The notes below the pieces were generated by a model. It did no database searches. It saw nothing but the letters and a program-made list of their open reading frames with translations, and was not told the DNA's origin. Positions 1-8,118 of a stretch of 10,367 bases of DNA are shown one piece after another (the first letter of the stretch is position 1; each line of letters starts with the position of its first letter). The stretch comes from Actinomycetes bacterium (GTDB lineage Bacteria; Actinomycetota; Actinomycetes; Actinomycetales; Microbacteriaceae), in assembly GCA_023432305.1 (NCBI GenBank), contig JAEYUT010000268.1, forward strand, positions 1 through 10,367, written 5' to 3'. The position numbers were made by a program, and so were the translations under genes.

Positions 1-290
1 TGGAGGGCGTCTCGGATGAGCTGCCGCACTCGATCGCGGTGACGCTGGATGACATCGTCGAACGCGAGGACTCCGACATCGTCGATGTGTACGCCAACAT
101 CTGGGTCGAGCGCGACAGCCAGAAGGGCATCATCATCGGCAAGGGCGGTGCACGTCTCAAGGAGGTCGGCGCGACCGCGCGCGCCGGCATCGAGCCGCTC
201 GTGGGCGCGCGCGTCTACCTGAATCTTCGGGTGAAGGTCGCACCCAACTGGCAGCGCGACCCCAAGTATCTGCGCCGACTCGGCTTCTAG
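1..290 (+). CDS. era: GTPase Era, C-terminal fragment (KH domain)
   Basis: This is the 3' end of the gene for Era, the GTPase that binds the 3' end of 16S rRNA and acts in 30S subunit assembly. The 5' part, including the G domain, lies outside the window. The first complete codon is at position 3 and the stop TAG is at 288-290. The visible 95 residues begin ELPHSIAV after a short lead-in and form the type II KH RNA-binding domain. The stretch IIIGKGG, with the GxxG loop GKGG at 138-149, is the RNA-contacting motif. The ending, with VYLNLRVKV, a Trp and a terminal LGF, is the classic Era C-terminus. An internal GTG at 39 is not a start because the family sequence continues upstream of it. The next gene has its own promoter, so this is probably the end of its operon. 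The call is firm on family motifs. Confidence 0.95.
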   Translation, partial: EGVSDELPHSIAVTLDDIVEREDSDIVDVYANIWVERDSQKGIIIGKGGARLKEVGATARAGIEPLVGARVYLNLRVKVAPNWQRDPKYLRRLGF

Positions 291-296
291 GTGGAG

Positions 297-320
297 GGCG
301 GATACATCCGCCGACGGATG
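297..320. promoter_or_regulatory. Overlapping inverted repeats upstream of the sensor kinase
   Basis: Three alternating half-sites make two perfect, overlapping inverted repeats. GGCGGAT (297-303) pairs with ATCCGCC (306-312). CATCCG (305-310) pairs with CGGATG (315-320). The second repeat is centred near 312.5, about 41.5 bp before the predicted transcription start at 354, where no good -35 hexamer is visible. That is a usual place for an activator, and a LuxR-type response regulator is encoded just downstream, so autoregulation is plausible inference. The first repeat could instead be a short transcription terminator for era, though no T-tract follows. Confidence 0.45.
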
Positions 321-340
321 CGCCGGGCTCCCGCTGCCCG

Positions 341-346
341 TAGCGT
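341..346 (+). promoter_or_regulatory. Predicted -10 element (TAGCGT) of the kinase-regulator operon
   Basis: TAGCGT fits the actinobacterial -10 pattern TAnnnT and ends 7 nt before the ATG at 354. Transcription would start at or next to the A of the ATG, giving a leaderless mRNA. No recognisable -35 lies 16-18 bp upstream; inverted repeats sit there instead. The identical hexamer at the identical distance precedes the ABC ATPase gene. Confidence 0.55.
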
Positions 347-353
347 GACCATC

Positions 354-1586
354 ATGTGGAGGAGACTGTCGCCCGCGCAGCTGGGCGTCGACATCCTCAT
401 CGCCGTCGGATTCTTCCTGCTGCTGCTGCTGTCCACGTGGCAGGTGGGCCGGTGGGCGCTTCTCGTCCTCGCCGGGTTCACGGTCGCGCTCGCGCTGCGC
501 CGACTTGCGCCGGGGCTCGCGCTCTCGGTCGGCTGGGTCGTCGCGATCCTGCAGATGCTGCTCGGCGTTCTGCCGAATCCGGCGAATGTGGTCGTCTTCG
601 TGCTCGTCTACACCGCTGCGGCGTATGGTTCCTCGCTCACCCGGTGGGTGGCTTTCGCGTCGTCGTTCGCGGCGCCCATCACGATCACCCTGTATGTGCT
701 CGCCGATGAGGGCTTCGGCCAGCTCGACATGTGCCTCACGTTCCAGTACCAGTACTGCGCGAGCTATGTGCCGGATCTCGCAGGACGCGCGGTCGGCTGG
801 TTCGTGGCGTTCGCGTTCGCGTTCCTGCTCGCCTGGACGATCGGCCAGCTTGTGCGCACCCGCAACCGGGCGCGCGCGAACAAGGCCGCGATGATCGTCG
901 CCGAGCAGGAGGTCGTGGCGGAGCAGGAGCGCACCCGCATCGCACGCGACATGCATGATGTCGTCGCTCATTCGCTCGCCGTCATCGTCGCCCAGGCCGA
1001 CGGAGGCCGCTACGCGTCGCGCGTCGACCCCGCTGCGGCGGAGGAGTCGCTGGCGACGATCGCCGCCACTGCCCGCGAAGCTCTCGGGGACGTGCGCGTG
1101 CTGCTCGCCCAGCTCCGCTACCGACAGGAGGACGGACCGCAGCCCACCATCGGCGACCTCGACCGACTGCTCGCGGGCATGCGCGCCGCTGGGCTCCAGG
1201 TGGAGCGGGAGGAGACGGGTGCCCGGCCCGCGCTCGGCGCCGCGCAGCAGATCGCGATCTACCGCATCGTCCAGGAGTCGCTCACGAACGCCCTGCGACA
1301 CGGCGACACCGCACGGGAGGTGCGCGTGCGGATGGCCTGGGCGCCTCACGGTGTCGACCTCACCATCCAGAGCCACCTGCCCGAGATGCGGCCGCGCACC
1401 GGGATGATCCCGCTCGCGGGCGCGTCGACGGGCCACGGTCTCGCCGGCATGACCGAGCGCGCCAACCTCGCCGGCGGCTGGCTGCGTGCGGCGGCCGTCG
1501 ACGGGTGCTTCGTCGTGACCGCGTGGCTCCCGTCGATGCATGCCGTCTCGCCCACCGACCTCACTGTGAAGGAATCAGCTGAATGA
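354..1586 (+). CDS. Two-component sensor histidine kinase, NarL/DesK-type (HisKA_3)
   Basis: This is a 410-residue membrane sensor kinase that should autophosphorylate on His and pass phosphate to the regulator encoded by the overlapping next gene. About six membrane segments are visible (residues 12-28, 33-48, 55-73, 78-93, 98-117, 146-167). They leave one outside loop (118-145) with two cysteines, Cys127 and Cys135. A short linker or coiled coil leads to the HisKA_3 dimerisation helix ERTRIARDMHDVVAHS, with phospho-acceptor His201. The ATPase domain has the N-box QESLTNALRHG (307-317, Asn312) and the glycine motif GHGLAGM (360-366). The usual DxG of the G1 box is not obvious. ATG 354 is chosen because a -10 ends 7 nt upstream; an in-frame GTG at 291, flush with the era stop, would put the promoter inside the gene and add a basic, non-membrane tail. 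The signal sensed is unknown. Confidence 0.93.
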   Translation: MWRRLSPAQLGVDILIAVGFFLLLLLSTWQVGRWALLVLAGFTVALALRRLAPGLALSVGWVVAILQMLLGVLPNPANVVVFVLVYTAAAYGSSLTRWVAFASSFAAPITITLYVLADEGFGQLDMCLTFQYQYCASYVPDLAGRAVGWFVAFAFAFLLAWTIGQLVRTRNRARANKAAMIVAEQEVVAEQERTRIARDMHDVVAHSLAVIVAQADGGRYASRVDPAAAEESLATIAATAREALGDVRVLLAQLRYRQEDGPQPTIGDLDRLLAGMRAAGLQVEREETGARPALGAAQQIAIYRIVQESLTNALRHGDTAREVRVRMAWAPHGVDLTIQSHLPEMRPRTGMIPLAGASTGHGLAGMTERANLAGGWLRAAAVDGCFVVTAWLPSMHAVSPTDLTVKESAE

Positions 1587-2248
1587 CCGACCCCATCCGC
1601 GTGGCGCTCGTCGACGATCAGGCGCTCTTCCGCACCGGAATCCGGATGCTCATCTCCTCGCAGTCTGATCTGGCGTTCGCGGGCGAGGCGGGCGATGGTG
1701 CCGAGGGTGTGGAGCTCGTGACGCGCGAGAAGCCGGATGTGGTTCTCATGGACATCCGTATGCCGGTCATGGACGGCATCGAGTCGACGGAGCGCATCCT
1801 CGCGAAGGTCGCTCCAGGGGAGCAGGGGCCCCGGGTCATCGTGCTCACGACGTTCGACCTCGACGAGGCGGCCACGCGCGCCATCCGGGCGGGTGCGAGC
1901 GGCTTCCTGCTGAAGGATTCGGACCCCGAGTTCCTGCTCGCTGCCATCCGCACCGTGCACGCCGGCACCGCGGTCATCGCGCCGAGCGCCACACGGGAGC
2001 TCTTCGAGCACTTCGATTCGCGCGGTGTCGTCACCACCGCGCCGCCCGCGTTCGACACCCTCACGACCCGCGAGCGAGACATCTTCCTGCTCGCGGGCCG
2101 CGGACTCAGCAACAGCGAGATCGCATCGAGCGAGTTCGTGAGCGAGGCGACCGTGAAGACCCACATCTCCCGGATCCTTGCCAAACTCGGCCTGCGCGAT
2201 CGCGTGCAGCTCGTGGTTTATGCCTTCGAGCACCGTCTTCTCGACTGA
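1583..2248 (+). CDS. Response regulator, NarL/FixJ family with LuxR-type HTH
   Basis: This 221-residue cytoplasmic regulator is the partner of the kinase before it. The genes overlap by ATGA (1583-1586), so translation is coupled; a purine-rich GAAGGAA lies upstream of the start. The receiver domain (about 5-125) has the acidic pair Asp11/Asp12, phospho-acceptor Asp57 in LMDIRMP, switch Thr89 and Lys111 in FLLKD. The C-terminal LuxR/GerE helix-turn-helix (about 158-218) shows the hallmark LTTRERD, LSNSEIA and the recognition-helix region TVKTHISRILAKL. Receiver and output domain are both of normal length and nothing is broken. The ABC transporter immediately downstream is the most likely target, but that is inference from position and from similar repeats in both upstream regions. 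Confidence 0.96.
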   Translation: MTDPIRVALVDDQALFRTGIRMLISSQSDLAFAGEAGDGAEGVELVTREKPDVVLMDIRMPVMDGIESTERILAKVAPGEQGPRVIVLTTFDLDEAATRAIRAGASGFLLKDSDPEFLLAAIRTVHAGTAVIAPSATRELFEHFDSRGVVTTAPPAFDTLTTRERDIFLLAGRGLSNSEIASSEFVSEATVKTHISRILAKLGLRDRVQLVVYAFEHRLLD

Positions 2249-2250
2249 TC

Positions 2251-2279
2251 CGAGGTCATCCTCGAGACGGACGAGGATG
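2251..2279. promoter_or_regulatory. Inverted repeats between response regulator and ABC transporter genes
   Basis: CATCCTCG (2257-2264) and CGAGGATG (2272-2279) form a perfect 8-bp inverted repeat with a 7-nt spacer. The left arm also pairs with the sequence before it: CGAGG (2251-2255) with CCTCG (2260-2264). The three alternating half-sites resemble the arrangement at 297-320. The main repeat is centred at 2268, about 62 bp before the predicted start at 2330. It may be an operator, or a hairpin ending the kinase-regulator transcript; no T-run follows it. The half-site spacing differs from the upstream copy, so a shared binding protein is uncertain. Confidence 0.4.
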
Positions 2280-2316
2280 CGCCCCACGCCCGACGCGCTC
2301 AGGTGAGGTGCCTCCG

Positions 2317-2322
2317 TAGCGT
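2317..2322 (+). promoter_or_regulatory. Predicted -10 element (TAGCGT) of the ABC transporter operon
   Basis: TAGCGT ends exactly 7 nt before ATG 2330, the same hexamer and spacing as in front of the kinase gene. This predicts a second leaderless promoter. A small inverted repeat, GAGG (2305-2308) and CCTC (2311-2314), lies just upstream of it. There is no strong -35, which again suggests dependence on an activator. Confidence 0.55.
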
Positions 2323-2329
2323 CGAGAGC

Positions 2330-3121
2330 ATGGACCTCACCACGAGCATCACCACCATCGACCCTGCGGAGGCGAACTCGTCGTCGCTCGTCGCCCGCGT
2401 CGAGAACCTCACCAAGAGCTTTGGGGCGCACGGCGCCCGCGTCGACGCTCTGACGGGTGTCAGCCTCGGCATCCGCCGCGGCGAGTTCACCGCGATCATG
2501 GGCCCCTCGGGCTCCGGCAAGTCGACGCTCATGCACATCATGGCGGGACTCGACAGCCCGACGAGCGGGCGGGTCTGGCTCGGCGACACCGAGATCGGCG
2601 GGATGCGCGACGAGGAGCTCACCCTTCTGCGCCGCCGCCGCATCGGGTTCGTGTTCCAGGCCTTCAACCTCGTGCCGACGCTCGACGTGGAAAGCAACCT
2701 CCTGCTGCCGTTCGAGCTCGACGGCCGCTCGCCTTCAGCGAGCGAGCGCGCGTGGATCGACGAACTCGAGACGGTGCTCGGGCTGGACGCGCGCCTCGCG
2801 CATCGCCCGCACGAGCTCTCCGGAGGTCAGCAGCAGCGGGTGGCGATCGCGCGCGCCCTCGTGACCCGTCCGGAGCTCGTCTTCGCGGACGAGCCGACCG
2901 GCAACCTCGACTCCCGCACGAGCCGCGAGGTGCTCGGCGTGCTCACCTCAGCCACGCGCAGCTACGGACAGTCGATCGTCATGGTCACCCACGATCCGGT
3001 GGCTGCGAGCTACGCCGACCGTGTGGTGTTCCTCGCCGACGGACGCATCGTCGCCGACCGCACGGGGATGGATGCCTCGCAGATCTCCCAGTTCATGCTC
3101 GACCTCGACCAGGAGGCGTGA
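2330..3121 (+). CDS. ABC transporter ATP-binding protein, MacB/LolD-type
   Basis: This 263-residue ATPase powers the permease encoded by the next gene. It shows Walker [10 protein letters not shown] (58-66), a Q-loop in [10 protein letters not shown], the signature LSGGQQQR (163-170), Walker B LVFADEP (183-189, catalytic Glu188) and the H-loop His221 in VTHDP. The [17 protein letters not shown] stretch and the [10 protein letters not shown] extension are typical of the MacB/LolD/FtsE (type VII) subfamily, which drives mechanotransmission or peptide/antibiotic export rather than simple uptake. ATG 2330 is chosen over an in-frame GTG at 2303 because the -10 at 2317 would otherwise lie in the coding sequence, and because the added residues have no family match. 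The stop overlaps the permease ATG by one base, so the two proteins are made together. The substrate cannot be read from the sequence. Confidence 0.95.
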   Translation: MDLTTSITTIDPAEANSSSLVARVENLTKSFGAHGARVDALTGVSLGIRRGEFTAIMGPSGSGKSTLMHIMAGLDSPTSGRVWLGDTEIGGMRDEELTLLRRRRIGFVFQAFNLVPTLDVESNLLLPFELDGRSPSASERAWIDELETVLGLDARLAHRPHELSGGQQQRVAIARALVTRPELVFADEPTGNLDSRTSREVLGVLTSATRSYGQSIVMVTHDPVAASYADRVVFLADGRIVADRTGMDASQISQFMLDLDQEA

Positions 3122-4533
3122 TGTCCGCCGACTCCACCACCACGGGGCTGCGGGAGCACGCCTCCTCGATCCTCGTCGCAGGGCTCTCGGCCGCGTTCGG
3201 CGTCTCGCTCCTGCAGGTCACGAACGTGCTCGCCGACGCGATCCGCGCCGATGATGTCACGGGCACGAGCGGCACCGTGCGGCTCATGCTCGTGATCCTC
3301 GCCTTCGTGTTCCTCACGATCTCGGTGTACGTCGGCGCGGTCGTCACCTCGAACACGTTCGCGACGATCGTCGCCGGACGGACGCGCACGATCGCGCTCA
3401 TGCGGCTCATCGGCTCGAGCGCGCGCGCTCAGCGCCGTGCGGTCGCCCGGGAGGGGCTCGTGGTCGGGCTGATCGGCGCGACCGCCGGCGCGGTCGTCGG
3501 CACGGCGCTCGCTCTGGGGCTCGAGCGCGTCGCCGTGCTCACCGGGCAGATGCCCGACATGCCGCACCACTGGTTCGACCCGGTGCTCGCCTTCCCGGTC
3601 GTGGGCGTCGTGCTCACCACGTGGCTCGCATCGTGGGTGGGCGCGCGCAAGGTGCTCACCGTGACGCCGCTGCAGGCTCTCGGCAGCGCGCAGCCGATGA
3701 CCCTCGACGAGTCCTCGGGGCGAAAGGGCCGCAACGCCGTCGCCGCGACGCTATCGATCATCGGCTTCGCACTTCTCGTGCTCGCGGTGCTCGTCGGTCT
3801 CATGAACCCACTCGCGGTGCTCATCGGTCTGGTCGGCGGCATCCTCTCGTTCTCCGGCGTCGTCGCGGGCGCGCACCTCGTGATGCCCCGCGCGCTGCGG
3901 ATCATCGGCCGTCTGCTCGGGCGCTCACCCGCCGCGCGACTCGCCTCCGAGAATTCGCTGCGGTATCCGGAGCGCTCCACGCGCACCACCATCGGCGTCG
4001 TCATCGGCGTGACGCTCATCACCACCTTCGGCGTCGCCACGGCGAGCTTCCGCCAGCTCATCGCCCTCGCGCAGGCCGAGCAGCCTGAGGTGTACGAGGG
4101 CATCGATGAGATCCTGAACGTGGTGACAGCGGTGTTCTCCACGCTCATCGGCGTGAGTGCACTCATCGCTGCCGTCGGGCTCGTGAACTCCCTGTCGCTC
4201 AGCGTGCTGCAGCGCACGCGCGAGCTCGGTCTGCTGCGGGCGCTCGGCTTCTCGAGCGCACAGCTGCGCCGGATGGTGTTCAGCGAGGCGGTGCAGCTCA
4301 CCTCGGCCGCTGTGGTGGTGGGCCTGCTGCTCGGCGTCTTCTACGGATGGGTCGGTGCGCAGTCGCTCCTCGGCGCCATCAAGGGCTCGCCCGGCCTCGT
4401 GCCTCCCGGTGTGCCGTGGCTGCTCATCGGGATCGTCGTCGCGGGCGCAGCGCTTCTCACGATCGCGGCCTCGATTGCGCCGGCCCGCCGTGCCATCCGA
4501 GTGTCGCCCATCACCGCGCTCGCCGTGGACTGA
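3121..4533 (+). CDS. ABC transporter permease, FtsX-like (MacB family)
   Basis: This 470-residue integral membrane protein is the partner of the preceding ATPase. About ten membrane segments are visible (15-33, 54-77, 112-134, 156-174, 207-228, 231-252, 290-310, 335-358, 393-413, 433-453). They form two FtsX-type halves. The halves match each other: RTRTIALMRLIGSS with RTRELGLLRALGFSS (the ATPase-contacting coupling region), and ARKVLTVTPLQAL with ARRAIRVSPITAL at the ends. No large extracellular domain separates the first two helices of either half, unlike proteobacterial MacB or LolC/E, so it looks like a compact actinobacterial type. The start at 3121 gives the one-base stop/start overlap; the reading frame is open further upstream to 2752, but that part only shadows the ATPase gene. 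With a kinase and regulator next door, export of a toxic compound or relief of envelope stress is a reasonable guess. Confidence 0.93.
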   Translation: MSADSTTTGLREHASSILVAGLSAAFGVSLLQVTNVLADAIRADDVTGTSGTVRLMLVILAFVFLTISVYVGAVVTSNTFATIVAGRTRTIALMRLIGSSARAQRRAVAREGLVVGLIGATAGAVVGTALALGLERVAVLTGQMPDMPHHWFDPVLAFPVVGVVLTTWLASWVGARKVLTVTPLQALGSAQPMTLDESSGRKGRNAVAATLSIIGFALLVLAVLVGLMNPLAVLIGLVGGILSFSGVVAGAHLVMPRALRIIGRLLGRSPAARLASENSLRYPERSTRTTIGVVIGVTLITTFGVATASFRQLIALAQAEQPEVYEGIDEILNVVTAVFSTLIGVSALIAAVGLVNSLSLSVLQRTRELGLLRALGFSSAQLRRMVFSEAVQLTSAAVVVGLLLGVFYGWVGAQSLLGAIKGSPGLVPPGVPWLLIGIVVAGAALLTIAASIAPARRAIRVSPITALAVD

Positions 4534-4539
4534 GCCCGC

Positions 4540-5166
4540 TCACTCCGTGAGGTCGACCGGCTGCAGAGCGCTGACGGCCACGACGCGATCTGCGCCGTAG
4601 GTCTCGTCGAACCAGCTCTGCAGTCGGCCGTCGTCGTAGATGACGCTCGCGAAGAGGTAGCCGTTCTCCGGCCACGCGCCGAGCACCGGGAACGGCGCCT
4701 CGTCGTGCAGGCCGTCCTGGATGCCGAGCAGATGATCCTCGGGGGTGTCGCCGCGGTTCGCCGGATAGCGCAGCGGCTCGACGCGCGGCATCGGATCGTA
4801 GAGTGCGAGCAGCACCGCATCGGTCACAGTGAGCGTCTCGCCGTCCCACTCGCCCCACACCGCGTAGTCGCCCCAGGTCACTTCGGATGCCGTCTCGTGC
4901 CCGTCGAGAGCACTCCAGTCCCAATCGGCGAGGGGGATGCCTCCCGCGCACTGGGGCGGGTGCGAATCCATGATCCCGCCGAGGCACAGCTCGGCGGGGG
5001 AGCCGTCGGCCTGGATCACCCCGCCCTGCCCGACGACGGTGCCATCCGCCGCGAACCCCACAAGCTGCACGGGGCCCGGGGAGCCGGATCCGGGCACGGC
5101 GCTGCTCGCGCACCCGGCGACCGTGAGCACAACGGCAGCAGCGACGACGAGGAGCGCACTTCTCAT
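4540..5166 (-). CDS. Putative lipoprotein of unknown function
   Basis: This is a 208-residue predicted secreted lipoprotein. The N-terminus has a positive start, a hydrophobic stretch (about 4-16) and the lipobox VAGC (16-19), so Cys19 should be lipid-anchored after signal peptidase II cleavage. A Ser/Gly/Pro-rich tether follows. The mature part contains a Cys61/Cys73 pair (ELCLGG and PPQCAGG) that could form a disulfide, and a Trp-rich segment (DWDWSALDGHE, then WGDYAVWGEWDG). The PPQC...DWDW pattern recalls uncharacterised actinobacterial lipoproteins, but I cannot assign a function. ATG 5166 is chosen because a promoter ends 7 nt upstream and the signal peptide begins here; an in-frame start at 5208 would precede the promoter. 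It is convergent with the permease gene (6 nt between stops) and divergent from leuA, so a link to the transporter is only positional. Confidence 0.85.
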   Translation of the reverse strand: MRSALLVVAAAVVLTVAGCASSAVPGSGSPGPVQLVGFAADGTVVGQGGVIQADGSPAELCLGGIMDSHPPQCAGGIPLADWDWSALDGHETASEVTWGDYAVWGEWDGETLTVTDAVLLALYDPMPRVEPLRYPANRGDTPEDHLLGIQDGLHDEAPFPVLGAWPENGYLFASVIYDDGRLQSWFDETYGADRVVAVSALQPVDLTE

Positions 5167-5173
5167 GTCTGTC

Positions 5174-5203
5174 AGTATTCGCGCACCATGCTGCGCTCGA
5201 CAA
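5174..5203 (-). promoter_or_regulatory. Predicted leaderless promoter of the lipoprotein gene
   Basis: On the minus strand TTGTCG (5203-5198) and AATACT (5179-5174) are separated by 18 bp. The -10 ends 7 nt before ATG 5166. The -10 is identical in sequence and distance to the one in front of the arsR-family gene. Confidence 0.5.
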
Positions 5204-5247
5204 CCCAACGTTTGCTCGCATCCGTGCGTCGTCGCGGAGGCAAACGG

Positions 5248-5256
5248 TGATAGCCT
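5248..5256 (+). promoter_or_regulatory. Predicted extended -10 promoter of the leuA leader
   Basis: TGA-TAGCCT combines an extended -10 TGn with a TAnnnT hexamer. It ends 6 nt before the GTG of the leader peptide at 5263, so the leader ORF is probably leaderless. No convincing -35 is seen 16-18 bp upstream, which fits an extended -10 promoter. Confidence 0.55.
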
Positions 5257-5262
5257 GGCTTC

Positions 5263-5291
5263 GTGCGTTACGGCCTTCTCCTTCTTAGCCG

Positions 5292-5307
<16 letters not shown>
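5263..5307 (+). CDS. Leucine-rich leader peptide of leuA (LeuL-like)
   Basis: The 14-codon ORF reads M-RYGLLLLSRRDGS (GTG start, TAG stop). It has four consecutive leucine codons (5275-5286), written CTT CTC CTT CTT. Three are CTT, which is uncommon in this GC-rich window where CTC and CTG dominate. Such a run is the hallmark of a leader peptide that senses charged leucyl-tRNA: ribosomes stall on it when leucine is scarce. It lies 66 nt upstream of leuA, the first committed step of leucine synthesis, and its last codons form one arm of a strong RNA stem. The start is supported by a -10 element 6 nt upstream. The peptide itself probably has no other job. I am fairly sure of its role because position, codon content and RNA structure agree. 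Confidence 0.8.
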
Positions 5308-7134
<1,827 letters not shown>

Positions 7135-7151
7135 TCGGCGGCGCACCTGCG

Positions 7152-7215
7152 TCCGCGGGAGCGCGCATTCGCCGCGAGAGCCTCACGAAGGTCTGCGAGT
7201 GCGCCCTCCCGCGGA
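7152..7215. terminator. Long imperfect hairpin between convergent leuA and TRIC genes
   Basis: Arms 7152-7172 and 7195-7215 (21 nt each) pair at all positions except one C-C mismatch and one G-T wobble. The central 22 nt can extend it: AGA/TCT and CCT/AGG around a CACGA loop. It lies 18 nt after the leuA stop and 15 nt beyond the end of the opposing gene. It is probably a shared, bidirectional terminator of the stem-only kind seen in actinobacteria, since neither side has a T-run. It could also be a member of an intergenic palindromic repeat family. Confidence 0.6.
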
Positions 7216-7229
7216 AACCCCTCAGTGGA

Positions 7230-7970
7230 TCAGGTGGTCTCCGGCTTCTTCCGCGGGCGCAGCACGAACCTGCGCCGCTGACGGGTGTCGGCCTCCGGTG
7301 CGGGCTTCTTCGGGCGGGCGATCCGGATCGCGCCTGTCGGCAGATGGCGCTGCTCGGGAAGTCTCCAGTTGAACGCCACTGCGAGCACCCGCACGCCGAA
7401 CGTGACCACGACGCACACGATGCCGGCGATGAGACCATCCACGCCGAGCGAGGTGAGTCCGACGAGTGTGGATGCGCCGACGATCGCCGCAACCGCATAG
7501 AGCGACCCCACCTGCATGATCGCGATCGGCAGATTCAGCAGCACGTCGCGCATCGCCGACCCTCCCACGGCGGCGATCGCCCCCACGAAGATCGCGGGGA
7601 CCACCGGCAGTCCCACGCCGAGAGCCTTCGTGGTGCCCACCGCCCCGAACATGCCGATCGATGCGGCATCGAGCAGGTTGATGGTGACGCTGAGCTTGTG
7701 CACGAGGCGCTGAAGCAGCATTCCGAGGAGCGCCGCGCCGACCGCGACCGGCAGGTAGACGTTGGTGCTCAGCGCACTCGGCTGCTGGTTGAGCAGCACA
7801 TCGCGGATGAGACCCCCGCCGAGGCCTGTTGCGATGCCGATGATCGCGACGCCGAGCAGATCGAGGCGCCGGTCGCGGAACTGCGCGGCGAACGCCGCGC
7901 CCTGCACACCGCCCAGCCCCACAGCGAGAAGGTCCATCCACAGGGGGAGGGCGAACGTGTCATCGCTCAT
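7230..7970 (-). CDS. TRIC-family cation channel (UPF0126/YadS-like membrane protein)
   Basis: This 246-residue inner-membrane protein belongs to the bacterial trimeric intracellular cation (TRIC) channel family, which conducts K+ and other monovalent cations. It consists of an internal duplication: GLGGGLIRDVLLN in the first half (GGG at 51-53) and VGGSAMRDVLLN in the second (GG at 136-137). The glycine-kinked GG(G/S)xxRD motif is the family hallmark, here present twice. About seven membrane segments are visible. The last 40 or so residues form a basic cytoplasmic tail (RIARPKKP, RQRRRFVLRPRKKP). ATG 7970 is preferred to the GTG one codon earlier (7973), because TGC-TACGAA, a weak extended -10, ends 6 nt before the ATG; either start is possible. 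It is convergent with leuA and divergent from recO. Its physiological role, perhaps K+ balance, is not shown by context. Confidence 0.9.
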   Translation of the reverse strand: MSDDTFALPLWMDLLAVGLGGVQGAAFAAQFRDRRLDLLGVAIIGIATGLGGGLIRDVLLNQQPSALSTNVYLPVAVGAALLGMLLQRLVHKLSVTINLLDAASIGMFGAVGTTKALGVGLPVVPAIFVGAIAAVGGSAMRDVLLNLPIAIMQVGSLYAVAAIVGASTLVGLTSLGVDGLIAGIVCVVVTFGVRVLAVAFNWRLPEQRHLPTGAIRIARPKKPAPEADTRQRRRFVLRPRKKPETT

Positions 7971-8004
7971 CACCCATTCGTAGCACGCCTGCCTCGCGGG
8001 GTCA

Positions 8005-8016
8005 CGGAGGCCTCCG
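8005..8016. repeat. Perfect 12-bp palindrome in the TRIC-recO intergenic region
   Basis: CGGAGG at 8005-8010 is followed directly by its reverse complement CCTCCG at 8011-8016. It lies 35 nt upstream of the TRIC gene start, at about where a -35 would be on the minus strand, and roughly 100 nt before recO. It may be an operator for the channel gene. The rest of the 148-nt gap (7971-8118) shows only a weak recO promoter. Confidence 0.35.
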
Positions 8017-8107
8017 CCTGAAGGTGCTCAGCGAACGTGACGCGCGCGCGGATGGTGCGGATTGCCGCGCCCAACTTGGCATCCCAGCCGCTGTCAGGGC
8101 GGAGGGA

Positions 8108-8113
8108 GATAAT
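8108..8113 (+). promoter_or_regulatory. Possible -10 element (GATAAT) of recO
   Basis: GATAAT is the best match to TATAAT in the region and ends 5 nt before the recO GTG at 8119. A GGAGGGAG stretch (8101-8108) partly overlaps it and could be a Shine-Dalgarno instead, though its distance (about 10-12 nt) is long. No matching -35 is found. The mode of initiation is therefore undecided. Confidence 0.35.
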
Positions 8114-8118
8114 CGAGC

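Noticed and set aside
291..353. GTG at 291 as start of the sensor kinase
   Set aside because: The predicted -10 (341-346) and the inverted repeats would lie inside the gene, and the extra 21 residues are basic with no family match.
1346..2536. Minus-strand open frame (396 codons) across kinase, regulator and ABC genes
   Set aside because: It spans three well-supported plus-strand genes and their promoter; its composition is that of a GC-rich shadow frame.
2752..3120. Upstream extension of the permease frame to 2752
   Set aside because: It overlaps the ATPase gene in another frame and encodes an Arg-rich shadow; ATG 3121 gives the normal stop/start overlap and a normal N-terminus.
4540..4550. 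TCAC/GTGA inverted repeat at the permease-lipoprotein junction as a terminator
   Set aside because: A 4-bp stem is too weak and lies inside the end of the lipoprotein gene; chance is likely.
8076..8081. TTGGCA as the -35 of recO
   Set aside because: It is 26 bp from the GATAAT element, far outside the usable 16-18 bp.
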